A stretch of 64,000 nucleotides of DNA from Streptomyces sp. NRRL F-5126 (GTDB lineage: Bacteria; Actinomycetota; Actinomycetes; Streptomycetales; Streptomycetaceae), in NCBI RefSeq assembly GCF_000721265.1, contig NZ_JOFZ01000004.1, positions 434,001 to 498,000 on the forward strand, in the 5' to 3' direction. Below are positions 23,838 through 33,006 of this stretch, piece after piece (positions within the stretch are counted from its first letter, which is position 1; every line of letters starts with the position of its first letter). The notes below the pieces were generated by a model. It saw only the letters and a list, made by a program, of their open reading frames with translations, did no database searches and had not been told where the DNA came from. The translations under genes were made by a program, and so were the position numbers.

Positions 23838-24656
23838 ATGCGACTTGTCACCCACCGCCGCTGTGCCGCCCTCGCCGTTGCCGCCCTCGTCCTGCCGCTC
23901 GCCGCGGCCTGCTCCAGCGGTGACAGCGGAAACAAGGCCGATTCGGGTCCTTCCGCGAGCGGGGCCGCCTCCTCCTCGTCGGGCAAGGCACCCGCGGCCG
24001 ACCTGACCGTGCTCGCCGCGGCCTCGCTCACCGACGTCTTCAAGACCGCGGGCGACACGTACATGAAGGAGCACCCGGGCACCAAGGTGAAGTTCTCCTT
24101 CGCCGGTTCCCAGGCACTCGTCGCGCAGGTCAAGCAGGGCGCCCCCGCGGACGTCCTGGTCACGGCCAACACGAAGACCATGGGCGACGCGGGGTCCGAC
24201 GTCGGCGCGCCGACCATCATCGCGAAGAACCGCCTCGTCATCGTCACGCAGAAGGGCAACCCCGACCACGTCAAGACCCTCAAGGACCTGGCCGACCCCA
24301 AGCTCTCCGTCGTCCTCGCCGCCCCAGCCGTGCCCGCGGGCAACTACGCCGCGCAGGTCCTGAAGAAGCAGCACGTCACGGTCCACCCCAAGTCGGAGGA
24401 GGCCGACGTCCGCTCGGTCCTCACCAAGGTCGAGACCAGCGCCGACGCCGGCATCGTCTACAAGACGGACGCGGCCACCGCCCCCGACAAGGTCGACAGC
24501 ATCGCGATCCCTGACTCCCAGAACGCGGTGGCGTCCTACCCGGCCGCGACGCTCAAGGACTCCAAGCAGTCCGCGGCCGCCAAGGCGTTCGTCAAGTGGC
24601 TCACCACCCCCGAGGCCCAGTCCATCCTGCGCAAGGCGGGCTTCCAGCAGCCGTAG
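23838..24656 (+). CDS. modA: Molybdate ABC transporter substrate-binding lipoprotein
   Basis: This is a 272-residue precursor. It has a lipoprotein signal peptide with the lipobox LAAACSS (Cys at about residue 25) and a Ser/Gly linker. The ModA fold shows LTVLAAASLTDVFKTAGDTY, FSFAGSQALVAQVKQGAPAD and ANTKTMGDAG, with the oxyanion-binding serines in the expected places. It delivers molybdate or tungstate to the fused ModB-ModC protein encoded 58 bases downstream. AAGGAG precedes the ATG. Confidence 0.93.
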   Translation: MRLVTHRRCAALAVAALVLPLAAACSSGDSGNKADSGPSASGAASSSSGKAPAADLTVLAAASLTDVFKTAGDTYMKEHPGTKVKFSFAGSQALVAQVKQGAPADVLVTANTKTMGDAGSDVGAPTIIAKNRLVIVTQKGNPDHVKTLKDLADPKLSVVLAAPAVPAGNYAAQVLKKQHVTVHPKSEEADVRSVLTKVETSADAGIVYKTDAATAPDKVDSIAIPDSQNAVASYPAATLKDSKQSAAAKAFVKWLTTPEAQSILRKAGFQQP

Positions 24657-24714
24657 GTTCCGCGCAGGGGCGGCCGGCGCGACCGCACGACACCGCAGAC
24701 GTCAGGAACACCGG

Positions 24715-26673
24715 ATGACACGCATACGAACACGCGGGGCGGGCACTCCCGTCGCCCTCGCGGTGCCTGCCGTGCTCGCGGTGGCGTTCCTGCTCCTGCC
24801 GCTCGTCGCGGTCGTCGCCGACACCCGGTGGCACGAGCTGTTCCACGACCTCACCGGCCACGACACCGTGCTCGCGCTCAAGCTCTCGCTGGTGGTGTCG
24901 TTCAGCGCGCTCGGGCTCTCGCTGGTCTTCGGCGTCCCGCTGGCCTGGCTGCTGGCGCGCGTCGACTTCCCGGGCAAGACGCTCGTGCGCTCGCTCGTGC
25001 TGCTGCCGATGGTGCTGCCGCCCACCGTGGGCGGCGTCGCGCTGCTCCTCGGCTTCGGCAGGCGCGGCCTGATCGGGCCCTTCCTCGAGCACACCTTCGG
25101 CATCGTCCTGACCTTCCACACCTCGGGTGCCATCGTCGCGGCGGCCTTCGTGGCCATGCCGTTCCTCGTCATCAGCCTCGAAGGCACCCTGGCCGGTCTC
25201 AGGCCCGCGTACGAGGAGACCGCGGCCTCCCTCGGCGCGTCGCCGCTGCGGGTGTTCCTCACCGTCACCCTGCCGATGGTCGCGCCGGGGCTCGCCGCCG
25301 GCTCCGCGCTGACCTGGGCGCGCGCCCTCGGCGAGTTCGGTGCCACGATCACCTTCGCGGGCAACCTGCCAGGATCCACCCAGACACTGCCGCTGCGCGT
25401 CTACCTGCTGCTCCAGGACTCACCCGAGGCGGCCACCTCCGTGTCGCTGCTCCTGCTCGTCATCGCGATGGCCGTCCTCGTCGCGCTGCGCGGCCGGTGG
25501 GCCGGCACGGGCGCGGCCCGCCGGCCCGCGGCCGGGCGGAGCACGCAGGAAGCCGCGGGGACGGAGGCCGCCGCTGCGGACTCCGTCCCTGTCGAGCCGC
25601 CGGCCGGTGGTGCAGCCGCCCCGCCGGTGCCCGCCGAGAGGTGGGACCTGCACGCCGACGTCACCGGCTTCAACCGGCTCACCCTCCAGGCAGGCGGCGG
25701 CACCACCATCGCCGTCGTCGGACCCAACGGCGCGGGCAAGACCACCCTGCTGCGCGCGCTGCTCGGGCTCACCCCGCGCGCCCGCGCCGAACTCCGCCTC
25801 GGCGACAGCGACGTGACGCGGCTGCCGCCCCACCGGCGCGGCGTGGCCTGGGTGCCGCAGAGCGGTGCCCTGTTCCCGCACCTGAACGCGCTCGCCAACA
25901 CCGCCTACGGGCTGCGCGCCCACGGAGTCGGGCGCGCCGAGGCACGGCGCAGCGCGCGCCAGTGGCTCGACCGGCTCGGCGTGGGCCATCTCGCCCATCG
26001 CAGGCCCCACGAGCTCTCCGGCGGCCAGGCGCAGCGCGTCGCGCTCGCCCGCGCGCTCGCTGCCCGCCCACGGCTGCTGCTGCTCGACGAGCCGCTCGCC
26101 GCCCTCGACCAGACCACCCGCGCGCAGGTGCGGCACACCCTGCGCACGCATCTCGCCGGGTTCGGCGGCGTGTGCCTGATGGTCACCCACGACCCGGTCG
26201 AGGCGGTGTCGCTCGCCGACCGCGTCCTCGTGCTCGACGCGGGCGCGGCCCTGCAGGACGCACCGCCCGCCGAGGTCTCACGCCACCCGCGCTCGCCGTG
26301 GGTGGCGCGGATGCTCGGCCACAACGCGTGGCCGGGCACGTGCAGGGACGGGGGACTCGACGTGGCGCCCACGGGGCGGCTCGTCGTCGCGGACCCGGCG
26401 CCGGATGCCGCCCGGGCGCTGGCCGTCATCGAACCCGAGGCCGTCGGCCTGTACCGGACACGGCCCGCGGGCAGCCCCCGCAACGTCTGGCCCGGCACGG
26501 TCCGCGAGATCACCGCGAGCGGCAGCAGGCTGCGGGTCGTCGTCACCTCGGACGAGGTGCCCGACCTCGTCGCCGAGATCACCCCGGCGGCCGCCGCGGA
26601 CCTCGCCCTTGCCGACGGCGTCCGCGTATGGACCAGCGTGAAGGCCACCGAGGTCACCCTGGTCGCGCTCTGA
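24715..26673 (+). CDS. modBC: Fused molybdate ABC transporter permease-ATPase (ModB-ModC)
   Basis: This 652-residue protein joins two normally separate subunits. Residues 10-265 form a ModB permease (five or six helices and the EAA loop ETAASLGASPLRVFLTVTLP). Residues 266-315 are an Ala/Pro linker. Residues 320-520 form a ModC ATPase with Walker A GPNGAGKTT at about 336, signature LSGGQAQR at about 435, Walker B LLLLDEP at about 456 and the H-loop VTHD. A C-terminal TOBE region follows. The Q-loop reads WVPQSGALFPHL. One gene thus encodes the whole inner-membrane part. Mo supply matches the Mo enzyme at the left end of the window. Confidence 0.94.
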   Translation: MTRIRTRGAGTPVALAVPAVLAVAFLLLPLVAVVADTRWHELFHDLTGHDTVLALKLSLVVSFSALGLSLVFGVPLAWLLARVDFPGKTLVRSLVLLPMVLPPTVGGVALLLGFGRRGLIGPFLEHTFGIVLTFHTSGAIVAAAFVAMPFLVISLEGTLAGLRPAYEETAASLGASPLRVFLTVTLPMVAPGLAAGSALTWARALGEFGATITFAGNLPGSTQTLPLRVYLLLQDSPEAATSVSLLLLVIAMAVLVALRGRWAGTGAARRPAAGRSTQEAAGTEAAAADSVPVEPPAGGAAAPPVPAERWDLHADVTGFNRLTLQAGGGTTIAVVGPNGAGKTTLLRALLGLTPRARAELRLGDSDVTRLPPHRRGVAWVPQSGALFPHLNALANTAYGLRAHGVGRAEARRSARQWLDRLGVGHLAHRRPHELSGGQAQRVALARALAARPRLLLLDEPLAALDQTTRAQVRHTLRTHLAGFGGVCLMVTHDPVEAVSLADRVLVLDAGAALQDAPPAEVSRHPRSPWVARMLGHNAWPGTCRDGGLDVAPTGRLVVADPAPDAARALAVIEPEAVGLYRTRPAGSPRNVWPGTVREITASGSRLRVVVTSDEVPDLVAEITPAAAADLALADGVRVWTSVKATEVTLVAL

Positions 26674-26757
26674 CGGCCCGTCACCCGGCCGGCCACCGCA
26701 CCGCGCTGCGGACAGCACCGGGGCGCTGCGCGCCGGACCCGAGCGGTTCGGCAGACT

Positions 26758-28611
26758 GTGACCGTGTCCCCACTTCCCCGACAGGCACCCCGAGACGAAC
26801 GAGGCGAGCGCCCGCGCGGCCACATGATCGTCTGCGGCGACGACGGGCTGGCCAGGCGTCTCGCCACCGAACTGCACGAGCTGTACGGGGAGAGCGTCGT
26901 CCTCGTCGCGCCGCCCGCCGGCACCCCCGAGCACCCGCGGAGCCGGTTCGGCACGCGCCGCGCGCAGGGGCCCCGCGTCATCGAGGCGCGCGAGCCCCAC
27001 GACGGCACGCTGATCGAGGCGGGGATCGACGACGCGGTGGCGCTTGCGCTCACCTACGAGGACGACGAGGTCAACATCAGGGCCGCGCTCGCCGCCCGCA
27101 GGGCCAACCCCCGCCTGCGGCTCGTCATCCGCGCCTACAACCGCAAGCTCGGCGAGCAGCTCTCCGCCCTGCTCGACCAGGCGGGCAGCGGCCCGGATGG
27201 CGGGAACGAGTCGGGGCGGGCGGGCCTGACCACCGTCCTCTCCGATGCCGAGACGGCCGCCCCGGCCCTCGCGGCGGCCGCGGCCGCCGGCACCAGCAGG
27301 GCCATCGCCGCGGGCGGCGTCCTGCTGCGCGCGGTGGAGCGCGGCGCGCCCGCCGAGGGCGAGGACGCGGACGACGGGGACGGTGGGCCCGCGCTCGCCA
27401 CCCTCGCGCTGCTGGCAAACGGAGCCACCGCCGCCGGCACGTTCTTCCACGGCCACGAAAGCCCCGAACTGCTCCCCGACGAGGCTGCGGTGGCCGACGC
27501 GCCCGACCGCGGCCGCCTCGTACTCGAAGTGGTGCAGACCGCAGGACAGGACACGGGGCGCAAGGCGGCCGGGCGCGGCGCCCCGCTCGCGGCCATCTTC
27601 TCCCGGCAGGTGCGCTGGTCCTTCGCCGGCATCGTCGCGGCCGTGCTCGCCCTCGCCACCACGACCTGGCTCACCACGGGCACCACACCGCTCGGCGCCT
27701 GCTACGTGGTCCTGCTCGACCTGTTCGCCATCGACGACCCCGCTGTCGGCGAGTCCGCCGAACGCCAGATCCTCCAACTGCTCGCCGGATTCGCCGGGCT
27801 GCTCCTGCTGCCGCTGGTGACGGCCGCCGTCCTCGAAGTGTTCGGCACCTTCCGCACGGCGTCGTCGCTGCGCCGCCCGAGCCGCGCACTCTCCGGCCAC
27901 GTGGTGCTCCTCGGGCTCGGCAAGATCGGTGGCCGGGTACTGCGCGAACTGTGCGCCTGGCGCGTACCCGTGGTGTGCGTCGAGTCCGACCCGACGGCGC
28001 GGGGCGTCGCCGCCGCGCGCAGGCTGCGGGTGCCGACCGTCATCGGCGACGTCACCCAGGAGGGCGTCCTCGAGGCCGCCGGCATCGAACGGGCATCGGC
28101 GCTGCTCGCGCTCACCAGCAAGGACACCACCAACCTGGAGGCGGTGCTCTACGCGCGGTCGCTCGCGCCCGGCCTGCGGGTCGCGCTGCGCCTGTACGAC
28201 GACGAGTTCGCGACCGCGGTCTACCGCACGATGCGCGCCGCCTACCCGGCCGCGGCGACACGCAGCCGCAGCGTGTCGGCGCTCGCCGCACCCGCCTTCG
28301 CCGCCGCCATGCTGGGGCGTCAGATCGTCGGCGCGATCCCCGTGGAGCGCCGCGTACTGCTCGTCGCGACACTCGGCGTCGAGGGGCAGCCACAACTCGA
28401 AGGACGCACCGTCGGGGAGGTGTTCAGAGCCGGCACGTGCCGGGTCGTCGCCGTCGAGCGCAGCGACGGTGTCGAGCCCGCCGGCGTCCCCGCACCGCCG
28501 GACGGCTACGTCCTGCGGGCGGGCGACCGGGCCGTGGTGGCGGTCACCAGGCGCGGACTCGCGGATCTCGTCGGACGCAGGGCATCCCGGCCGCAAGGGG
28601 GCGTCCCGTAA
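26758..28611 (+). CDS. RCK-2TM-RCK channel-like protein without a potassium filter
   Basis: This is a 617-residue protein. It has an N-terminal NAD-binding RCK-like domain (HMIVCGDDGLARRLATELHE near residue 22), an acidic Ala-rich stretch, and a helix WSFAGIVAAVLALATTTWL at about 287. A pore-like segment at about 314-333 and a second helix (LLAGFAGLLLLPLVTAAVL, about 340-360) follow. The C-terminal RCK/TrkA-N domain begins GHVVLLGLGKIGG at about 381 and ends in a TrkA-C-like region. Where K+ channels have TVGYGD this protein has LLDLFAIDDPAVGE, so K+ selectivity is not expected. The layout recalls CASTOR/POLLUX-type proteins. The start is GTG. Confidence 0.75.
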   Translation: MTVSPLPRQAPRDERGERPRGHMIVCGDDGLARRLATELHELYGESVVLVAPPAGTPEHPRSRFGTRRAQGPRVIEAREPHDGTLIEAGIDDAVALALTYEDDEVNIRAALAARRANPRLRLVIRAYNRKLGEQLSALLDQAGSGPDGGNESGRAGLTTVLSDAETAAPALAAAAAAGTSRAIAAGGVLLRAVERGAPAEGEDADDGDGGPALATLALLANGATAAGTFFHGHESPELLPDEAAVADAPDRGRLVLEVVQTAGQDTGRKAAGRGAPLAAIFSRQVRWSFAGIVAAVLALATTTWLTTGTTPLGACYVVLLDLFAIDDPAVGESAERQILQLLAGFAGLLLLPLVTAAVLEVFGTFRTASSLRRPSRALSGHVVLLGLGKIGGRVLRELCAWRVPVVCVESDPTARGVAAARRLRVPTVIGDVTQEGVLEAAGIERASALLALTSKDTTNLEAVLYARSLAPGLRVALRLYDDEFATAVYRTMRAAYPAAATRSRSVSALAAPAFAAAMLGRQIVGAIPVERRVLLVATLGVEGQPQLEGRTVGEVFRAGTCRVVAVERSDGVEPAGVPAPPDGYVLRAGDRAVVAVTRRGLADLVGRRASRPQGGVP

Positions 28612-28700
28612 GGAGGCGTCCTCCCGCAGGACACCGAACTGGCCTAACCTCCTTGCTGTTTGGCATGCCCCCACTCATGCATCCGGGAGGACGCATCCCC

Positions 28701-29756
28701 ATGGCCAGATCCCTCCGCAACGCCGCCACCGCCGCCACCGCGGGCGCCGCCGCACTTGCCGTCCTGCTCGCCTCCCCGGCCTCGGCCTCGGACGTACAGC
28801 AGCTCCCGTACTCCCACTCGACGGCCGTCGGCATACACAACACGTACGACCCAGCCGCCTTCCCCTACCTCGCGGACGGCCTCGACACCGGCACCGGCAT
28901 GGTCGAGATCGACACGTGGACCAACCTCGTGGGGCCCGCCTTCCGCGTCTCGCACGATCCCGTCGGCAACCACAACAACTGCACGGGCTCCACCACCGTC
29001 GCCGGGCTGACGTCGGGTTCCACCGACAAGGACCTGGCCGGCTGCCTCACCGACCTCAGGACCTGGAGCGACGCGCACCCGGACCATCCGCCCGTCGTCG
29101 TCAAGGTGGAGATGAAGGACGGTTTCCTGGCGAACAAGGGCCGCGGCCCTGCCGACTTCGACGCCATCGTGCGCAGCAGGCTCGGCGACTCGGTCTTCAG
29201 CCCCGCCGACCTCACCGCCGGCCGCTACGCCACCCTCGACCAGGCCGCGAAGGCCGACGCATGGCCGACCCGTGACCAGCTGGCGGGCAAGTTCGTCATC
29301 GAGCTCATCCCCGGGACGGTCGAGGAGCAGAACCCCTTCGACACGCTGTGGACCGACCGCGAGTACGCGACGTACCTGCGCGACCTCCAGGCCGCCGACG
29401 ACCTCGCCCAGGCCACCGCCTTCCCCGCCGTACACACCGTCACCGCACCCGGTGACCCGCGCACCCGGTACACGGACACGTCCCTGCGCCCGTGGTTCGT
29501 GTTCTTCGACACCGACGCCAACGGGTTCGTGACGGACGGGATCGACCTCGACTGGTACGACCGGAACCACTACTTCGTCATCCTGACCGACGCCCAGAAC
29601 GTCGCACCGGCCATCGACGGTACGAACCCCACGCAGCAGCAGGCCAGGGACCGCCTCGACCTGCTCGCCAAGGACCACGCCAGTATCGTCTCCGCGGACT
29701 GGCGGAGCCTGCCGGCAGTGGACTCCGCGGTCGTCCCGCGCGGCGCCGCCCAGTAG
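28701..29756 (+). CDS. Secreted PI-PLC-like phosphodiesterase
   Basis: This is a 351-residue precursor. A Sec signal peptide spans residues 1-29 (AALAVLLASPASASDV), and the mature protein begins with VGIHNTYDPAAFPYLADGLD, containing the first catalytic histidine of PI-PLC-type barrels. The second histidine is in FRVSHDPVGNHNN, with acidic metal-ligand candidates in MVEIDTW and VVVKVEMKDG. This matches the calcium-dependent phosphoinositide phospholipase C1-type family. The natural substrate is unknown; extracellular phospholipid or glycerophosphodiester cleavage is likely. It starts behind GGGAGGA and is closed by a 19-bp hairpin. Confidence 0.82.
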   Translation: MARSLRNAATAATAGAAALAVLLASPASASDVQQLPYSHSTAVGIHNTYDPAAFPYLADGLDTGTGMVEIDTWTNLVGPAFRVSHDPVGNHNNCTGSTTVAGLTSGSTDKDLAGCLTDLRTWSDAHPDHPPVVVKVEMKDGFLANKGRGPADFDAIVRSRLGDSVFSPADLTAGRYATLDQAAKADAWPTRDQLAGKFVIELIPGTVEEQNPFDTLWTDREYATYLRDLQAADDLAQATAFPAVHTVTAPGDPRTRYTDTSLRPWFVFFDTDANGFVTDGIDLDWYDRNHYFVILTDAQNVAPAIDGTNPTQQQARDRLDLLAKDHASIVSADWRSLPAVDSAVVPRGAAQ

Positions 29757-29761
29757 CGGCA

Positions 29762-29806
29762 GGGTGCGGCACGGGTGGCGCGGACCACGCCACCCGTGCC
29801 GCACCC
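29762..29806. terminator. Strong hairpin terminator between convergent genes
   Basis: A perfect 19-bp stem (GGGTGCGGCACGGGTGGCG and its complement) with a 7-base loop sits directly after the PI-PLC-like gene and 52 bases from the end of the convergent M81 gene. It probably serves both. Confidence 0.85.
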
Positions 29807-29857
29807 GCGACCGCCGCCCCGCCGTCCGCCGGTGCTGGGCCGGTCAGCGGCGCCGGG

Positions 29858-31381
29858 TCACTCGTCGGCGCCGGAGAGCGGTTCGTGCGAGGGGGAGATG
29901 ATACGGGCCGTCAGGTCCGGCTCCGCCATGTGCCGGTCGAAGGGGAACATCGGACGGCGGATGCGGTGGTGGCCGAGGCGCACCAGGTCCTGGTCGACTC
30001 CGCCGGGTGTCAGCGCCAGCTTCCAGTCGGCCGCCATGTCGAAGAGCTCGGGTTCGAGGTAGCCGATCTTGACGATGACGACGTCGGCACCGCGCGGGTC
30101 GAGGCGGAGGTCGGTGAAGTCGTGCTCGTGGTGGTACGGCTTGCGCCGCTTCGTGAGGATCGCGTACACGCTGCCCACCCGCAGGACGACCTCGGTCCCG
30201 GCGTCACGGTCGCCCTGCCTGATCGCGTGGACAACGCCGGTCACCGTGATCGGTCCTGAATGCCGGTCGTCCACCTCGGCGCCCGCCGTGACGGTCACGC
30301 TCGCACCGACGCCCGCGGCCTCGGCCGCCGCTACCGCCGCGGGGCCCGGCACCGAGGCATAGATCACCGTCGGGCCCGAGGGATCCTTGAACTCCGCTCG
30401 TGCCAGCAGGCGTTCCAGACCCCAGGTCACGTCGCCCGCGCCCCCGGCCGTCGGGTTGTCACCGGAGTCGCTGATGAAGTAGGGGCGGTCGGGGGAGGCC
30501 AGGGCGTCGTCCAGGCACGCGTCGAGCGTGCCGGTCGGCGCCACGAACGCGAAGTCCTCACGCGCGTCGTAGAAGGCACGGGCCAGCCGCTCCGCGCCCG
30601 CCGAGACAGCCGTCTCGTCCTGCCCGGTCACCACGACGACCGCGCGGTTGCGCGGCTCGTCGGCCCAGGCGTAGCCGACCCAGATCGCCGCGTCGGTCAC
30701 GCCCTCGGCGGCCTCCACCTCCGGAACCTTCGCGTAGACGCTCTTGGCGGGTTCGATCCGGGTCGAGGTCTGCTCGCCGGCGAGCAGCACGGGCACCGGG
30801 ACCCATGCCTTGACCGGGCGGGGCGCACCCGAGGTGAGCAGGTCGACGAGGTTGCGGGCGGCACGCTCCTTGGTCTCCATGAAGTCCTCGTGCGGTGCCA
30901 TCCGGTAGCAGGTGATCAGGTCGCTGCCGTGGGCCAGTTCGCGGGACACGTTGCCGTGCAGGTCCATGGAGGTCGACACGATGACCTCGGGGCCCACGGT
31001 CTCGCGGATGCGTGCGAGCAGCAGCGCCTCGGCGTCGTCGATGCCCTCGACGGTCATGGCGCCGTGGATGTCGTACCAGAGGCCGTCCAGCGCGGGCATC
31101 GCCGCCAGGCGCTCGATCAACTCGTCCGACAGGCAGGCGAAGGCCTCGGCGGTGACCTGCCCGCCGGGCAGCGACTTGCCGACGAGGGCACCGCGCCAGT
31201 CGGCCGCTGAGGTCAGCGGCTCGCCCGGAGCGAGAAAGGGGTAGCGGGTCATGACCTCCTCACCGCGCAGCGGGTGGAAGGCCGGTGCCTCGGTGCGTGC
31301 GGGGGAGAAGGTGGACGACTCGATGCCGAGTCCCGCGATGGCGATGACGGGACGGGCGACGGGCTTGCGGGGGCGTGGCAT
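29858..31381 (-). CDS. M81-family metallopeptidase (MlrC-like)
   Basis: This 507-residue protein belongs to the MlrC family, named for the last enzyme in microcystin degradation, which cleaves a short linear peptide. It has the N-terminal IAIAGLGIESSTFSP motif, and metal-site motifs WYDIHGAMTVEG and STSMDLHGNVS, then DSGDNPTAGGAGD. The C-terminal MlrC domain follows. There is no signal peptide, so it acts in the cytoplasm. It follows the ROK repressor gene on the same strand and faces a peptide-type ABC operon. Processing of an imported peptide or conjugate is therefore a good guess. Confidence 0.87.
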   Translation of the reverse strand: MPRPRKPVARPVIAIAGLGIESSTFSPARTEAPAFHPLRGEEVMTRYPFLAPGEPLTSAADWRGALVGKSLPGGQVTAEAFACLSDELIERLAAMPALDGLWYDIHGAMTVEGIDDAEALLLARIRETVGPEVIVSTSMDLHGNVSRELAHGSDLITCYRMAPHEDFMETKERAARNLVDLLTSGAPRPVKAWVPVPVLLAGEQTSTRIEPAKSVYAKVPEVEAAEGVTDAAIWVGYAWADEPRNRAVVVVTGQDETAVSAGAERLARAFYDAREDFAFVAPTGTLDACLDDALASPDRPYFISDSGDNPTAGGAGDVTWGLERLLARAEFKDPSGPTVIYASVPGPAAVAAAEAAGVGASVTVTAGAEVDDRHSGPITVTGVVHAIRQGDRDAGTEVVLRVGSVYAILTKRRKPYHHEHDFTDLRLDPRGADVVIVKIGYLEPELFDMAADWKLALTPGGVDQDLVRLGHHRIRRPMFPFDRHMAEPDLTARIISPSHEPLSGADE

Positions 31382-31468
31382 GGCTCCTCCGGGGGCGTGC
31401 GTGCAATCGATGATCTTGTCCCCGCCGGGCCTGTGGCCCGTGCGGACAGGGTCGTGGCGGCGGTGCTG

Positions 31469-32701
31469 TCAGCCCGTCGTCGTCTCGGCAGGGCGCGGGA
31501 GTCCGGGGCCGGAAGCGCCCTCCGCCGCGCTCCCGAACGCCAGGCGCACCGCGTGCTGGAGCGCGAACTGGCCCGCTCCGAAGAGCCCCGCGTCCACCCC
31601 GCGGCTGGCCCGCTGGATGGTCAGGTGCTCGGTGACGAGCGGGTGGCACGCCTCGTACAGCTGGCTGCGCACGGCGGCGACCAGCGGTTCGAGCGTGGAC
31701 AGGATGCCGCCCAGGTACACGGCGTCCGGGTTGAAGAAGTTGACGTTCGCCGCGAGCACCTGGCCGAGGTAGCGCCCGGCGCGGCGCACAGCGCTCGTCG
31801 CCGTCGGATCCGCGTCGGACGCGAGGCGTACCACGTCCTCGATCGAGCCGATGCCGGCGCCGCGCTCCTGGAGGATCCTGACCAGAGCCGCTCCTGACGC
31901 CACGGTCTCCAGGCAGCCGCTGTTTCCGCAGGAACACGGAATGTCCCCGGCGGCGTCGATGCGTACGTGGGTTATGTCGCCGGCGGCTCCGGTGGCACCG
32001 CGGTGGAGCCGGCCGTCCACGATGATCCCCGCGCCGATGGCCGACCCGATCTTCACCATGATCGTCTGGCGGTGCCGGTCGGGATGGGTGGCGTACTCGC
32101 CCACGGCCATGCAGTTGGCGTCGTTGTCCACGGCCGCCGGGACCCCGAACCGTTCGGTCAGCCAGGGGCCGACGGGGAACTTGTTCCAGCCCGGCATGCG
32201 GGAGGGAAGGGTCACCACGCCGGACGACGCGTCGACAGGGCCCGGCAGGGACACACCGACCCCCCTGAGCCGCCTGCCGCCGTGCTGCTCTGCCAGTGCC
32301 TCCAGTGTGTCCGCCAGGCGGGTCAGCGCCGCCTCGGGGCCGTCCGCGATCGCCAGGGGCACCGTCGAGACATCGGTCAGCCGCCCACCGGGCTGGACGA
32401 CGCCCACGCGTGCGTGCCGGCCGCCTACATCGGCGGCCAGGGCGAACTCGTCGGTCCCGCCGAGTCGCAGGACCTTGCGCGGGCGCCCGCCACCGGAGGC
32501 CCGTGTCCCGTGCTCCGCGACCAGTCCTCGCTCCACGAGCTGGCTGACCGTGATCGAGATCGTCGACGGGGCCACACCGAGCCGGCCCGCCAGCTCCGTG
32601 CGCGTCACGGCCTGCCCTGAGGCGATGAGTTCGAGGACGCGCGAGGCGAGTGGCCGTGCACCTCCATCACCGCTCCAGTGCGGTGCACTTACGTCAGACA
32701 T
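31469..32701 (-). CDS. ROK-family transcriptional repressor
   Basis: This 410-residue protein has a winged HTH (residues about 15-75, TRTELAGRLGVAPSTISITV) followed by a ROK sugar-kinase-like domain with the zinc motif CSCGNSGCLE intact near residue 262 and AAVDNDANCMAVGEY. Such proteins (XylR, NagC, Mlc relatives) bind a sugar or sugar phosphate. It is divergent from the ABC transporter operon with a 305-bp AT-rich gap, so it probably represses that operon and its own unit with the M81 gene. The ATG at 32701 is preferred; an in-frame ATG at 32764 would add an unstructured stretch. Confidence 0.87.
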   Translation of the reverse strand: MSDVSAPHWSGDGGARPLASRVLELIASGQAVTRTELAGRLGVAPSTISITVSQLVERGLVAEHGTRASGGGRPRKVLRLGGTDEFALAADVGGRHARVGVVQPGGRLTDVSTVPLAIADGPEAALTRLADTLEALAEQHGGRRLRGVGVSLPGPVDASSGVVTLPSRMPGWNKFPVGPWLTERFGVPAAVDNDANCMAVGEYATHPDRHRQTIMVKIGSAIGAGIIVDGRLHRGATGAAGDITHVRIDAAGDIPCSCGNSGCLETVASGAALVRILQERGAGIGSIEDVVRLASDADPTATSAVRRAGRYLGQVLAANVNFFNPDAVYLGGILSTLEPLVAAVRSQLYEACHPLVTEHLTIQRASRGVDAGLFGAGQFALQHAVRLAFGSAAEGASGPGLPRPAETTTG

Positions 32702-32849
32702 GGATGAAGTTACTTCCGGAGGGGGAATGTTGGAGGTGACACTACGCCCGGCATGACCAGGCATTTGTGACCCACATCACACGAGAAAACCCGGGCAGTG
32801 TGGCGCAAACATCGACCAGGTAGGGCGATCGGCAAGGCAAGCACAGCAC

Positions 32850-32912
32850 ACTCGACTCTTTTTTCATTTCAAACTAAACCTATTTTTTACGAAACAGCGT
32901 TTGTTTTTTCGG
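32850..32912. promoter_or_regulatory. AT-rich control region of the ABC transporter operon
   Basis: Within the 305-bp divergent gap, this block is mostly A and T (CTCTTTTTTCATTTCAAAC, then TATTTTTTACGAAACAGCG), the most AT-rich stretch I see in the window. It has AAAC-AGC-GTTT as an inverted repeat near 32892 and three T6 runs. ROK repressors bind such AT-rich sites. Promoter elements for both directions probably lie here. No gene is seen in the gap. Confidence 0.55.
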
Positions 32913-33006
32913 CACCGGCGGCTTTGACTGCTCTCCCAAGCGCCCCTGCCGTGACGCCTCCCGCTCCGGGTGGGACCGGGCGGGCCGTTTCACCTTGAGG
33001 AGAGTC

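Noticed and set aside
24828..29756. A very long plus-strand open frame (over 1,600 codons) through the molybdate, RCK and PI-PLC genes
   Set aside because: The first 1,290 or so codons are Arg/Ala/Pro-rich shadow of modBC and the RCK gene in another frame; only the last 352 codons, from 28701, are a real gene with signal peptide.
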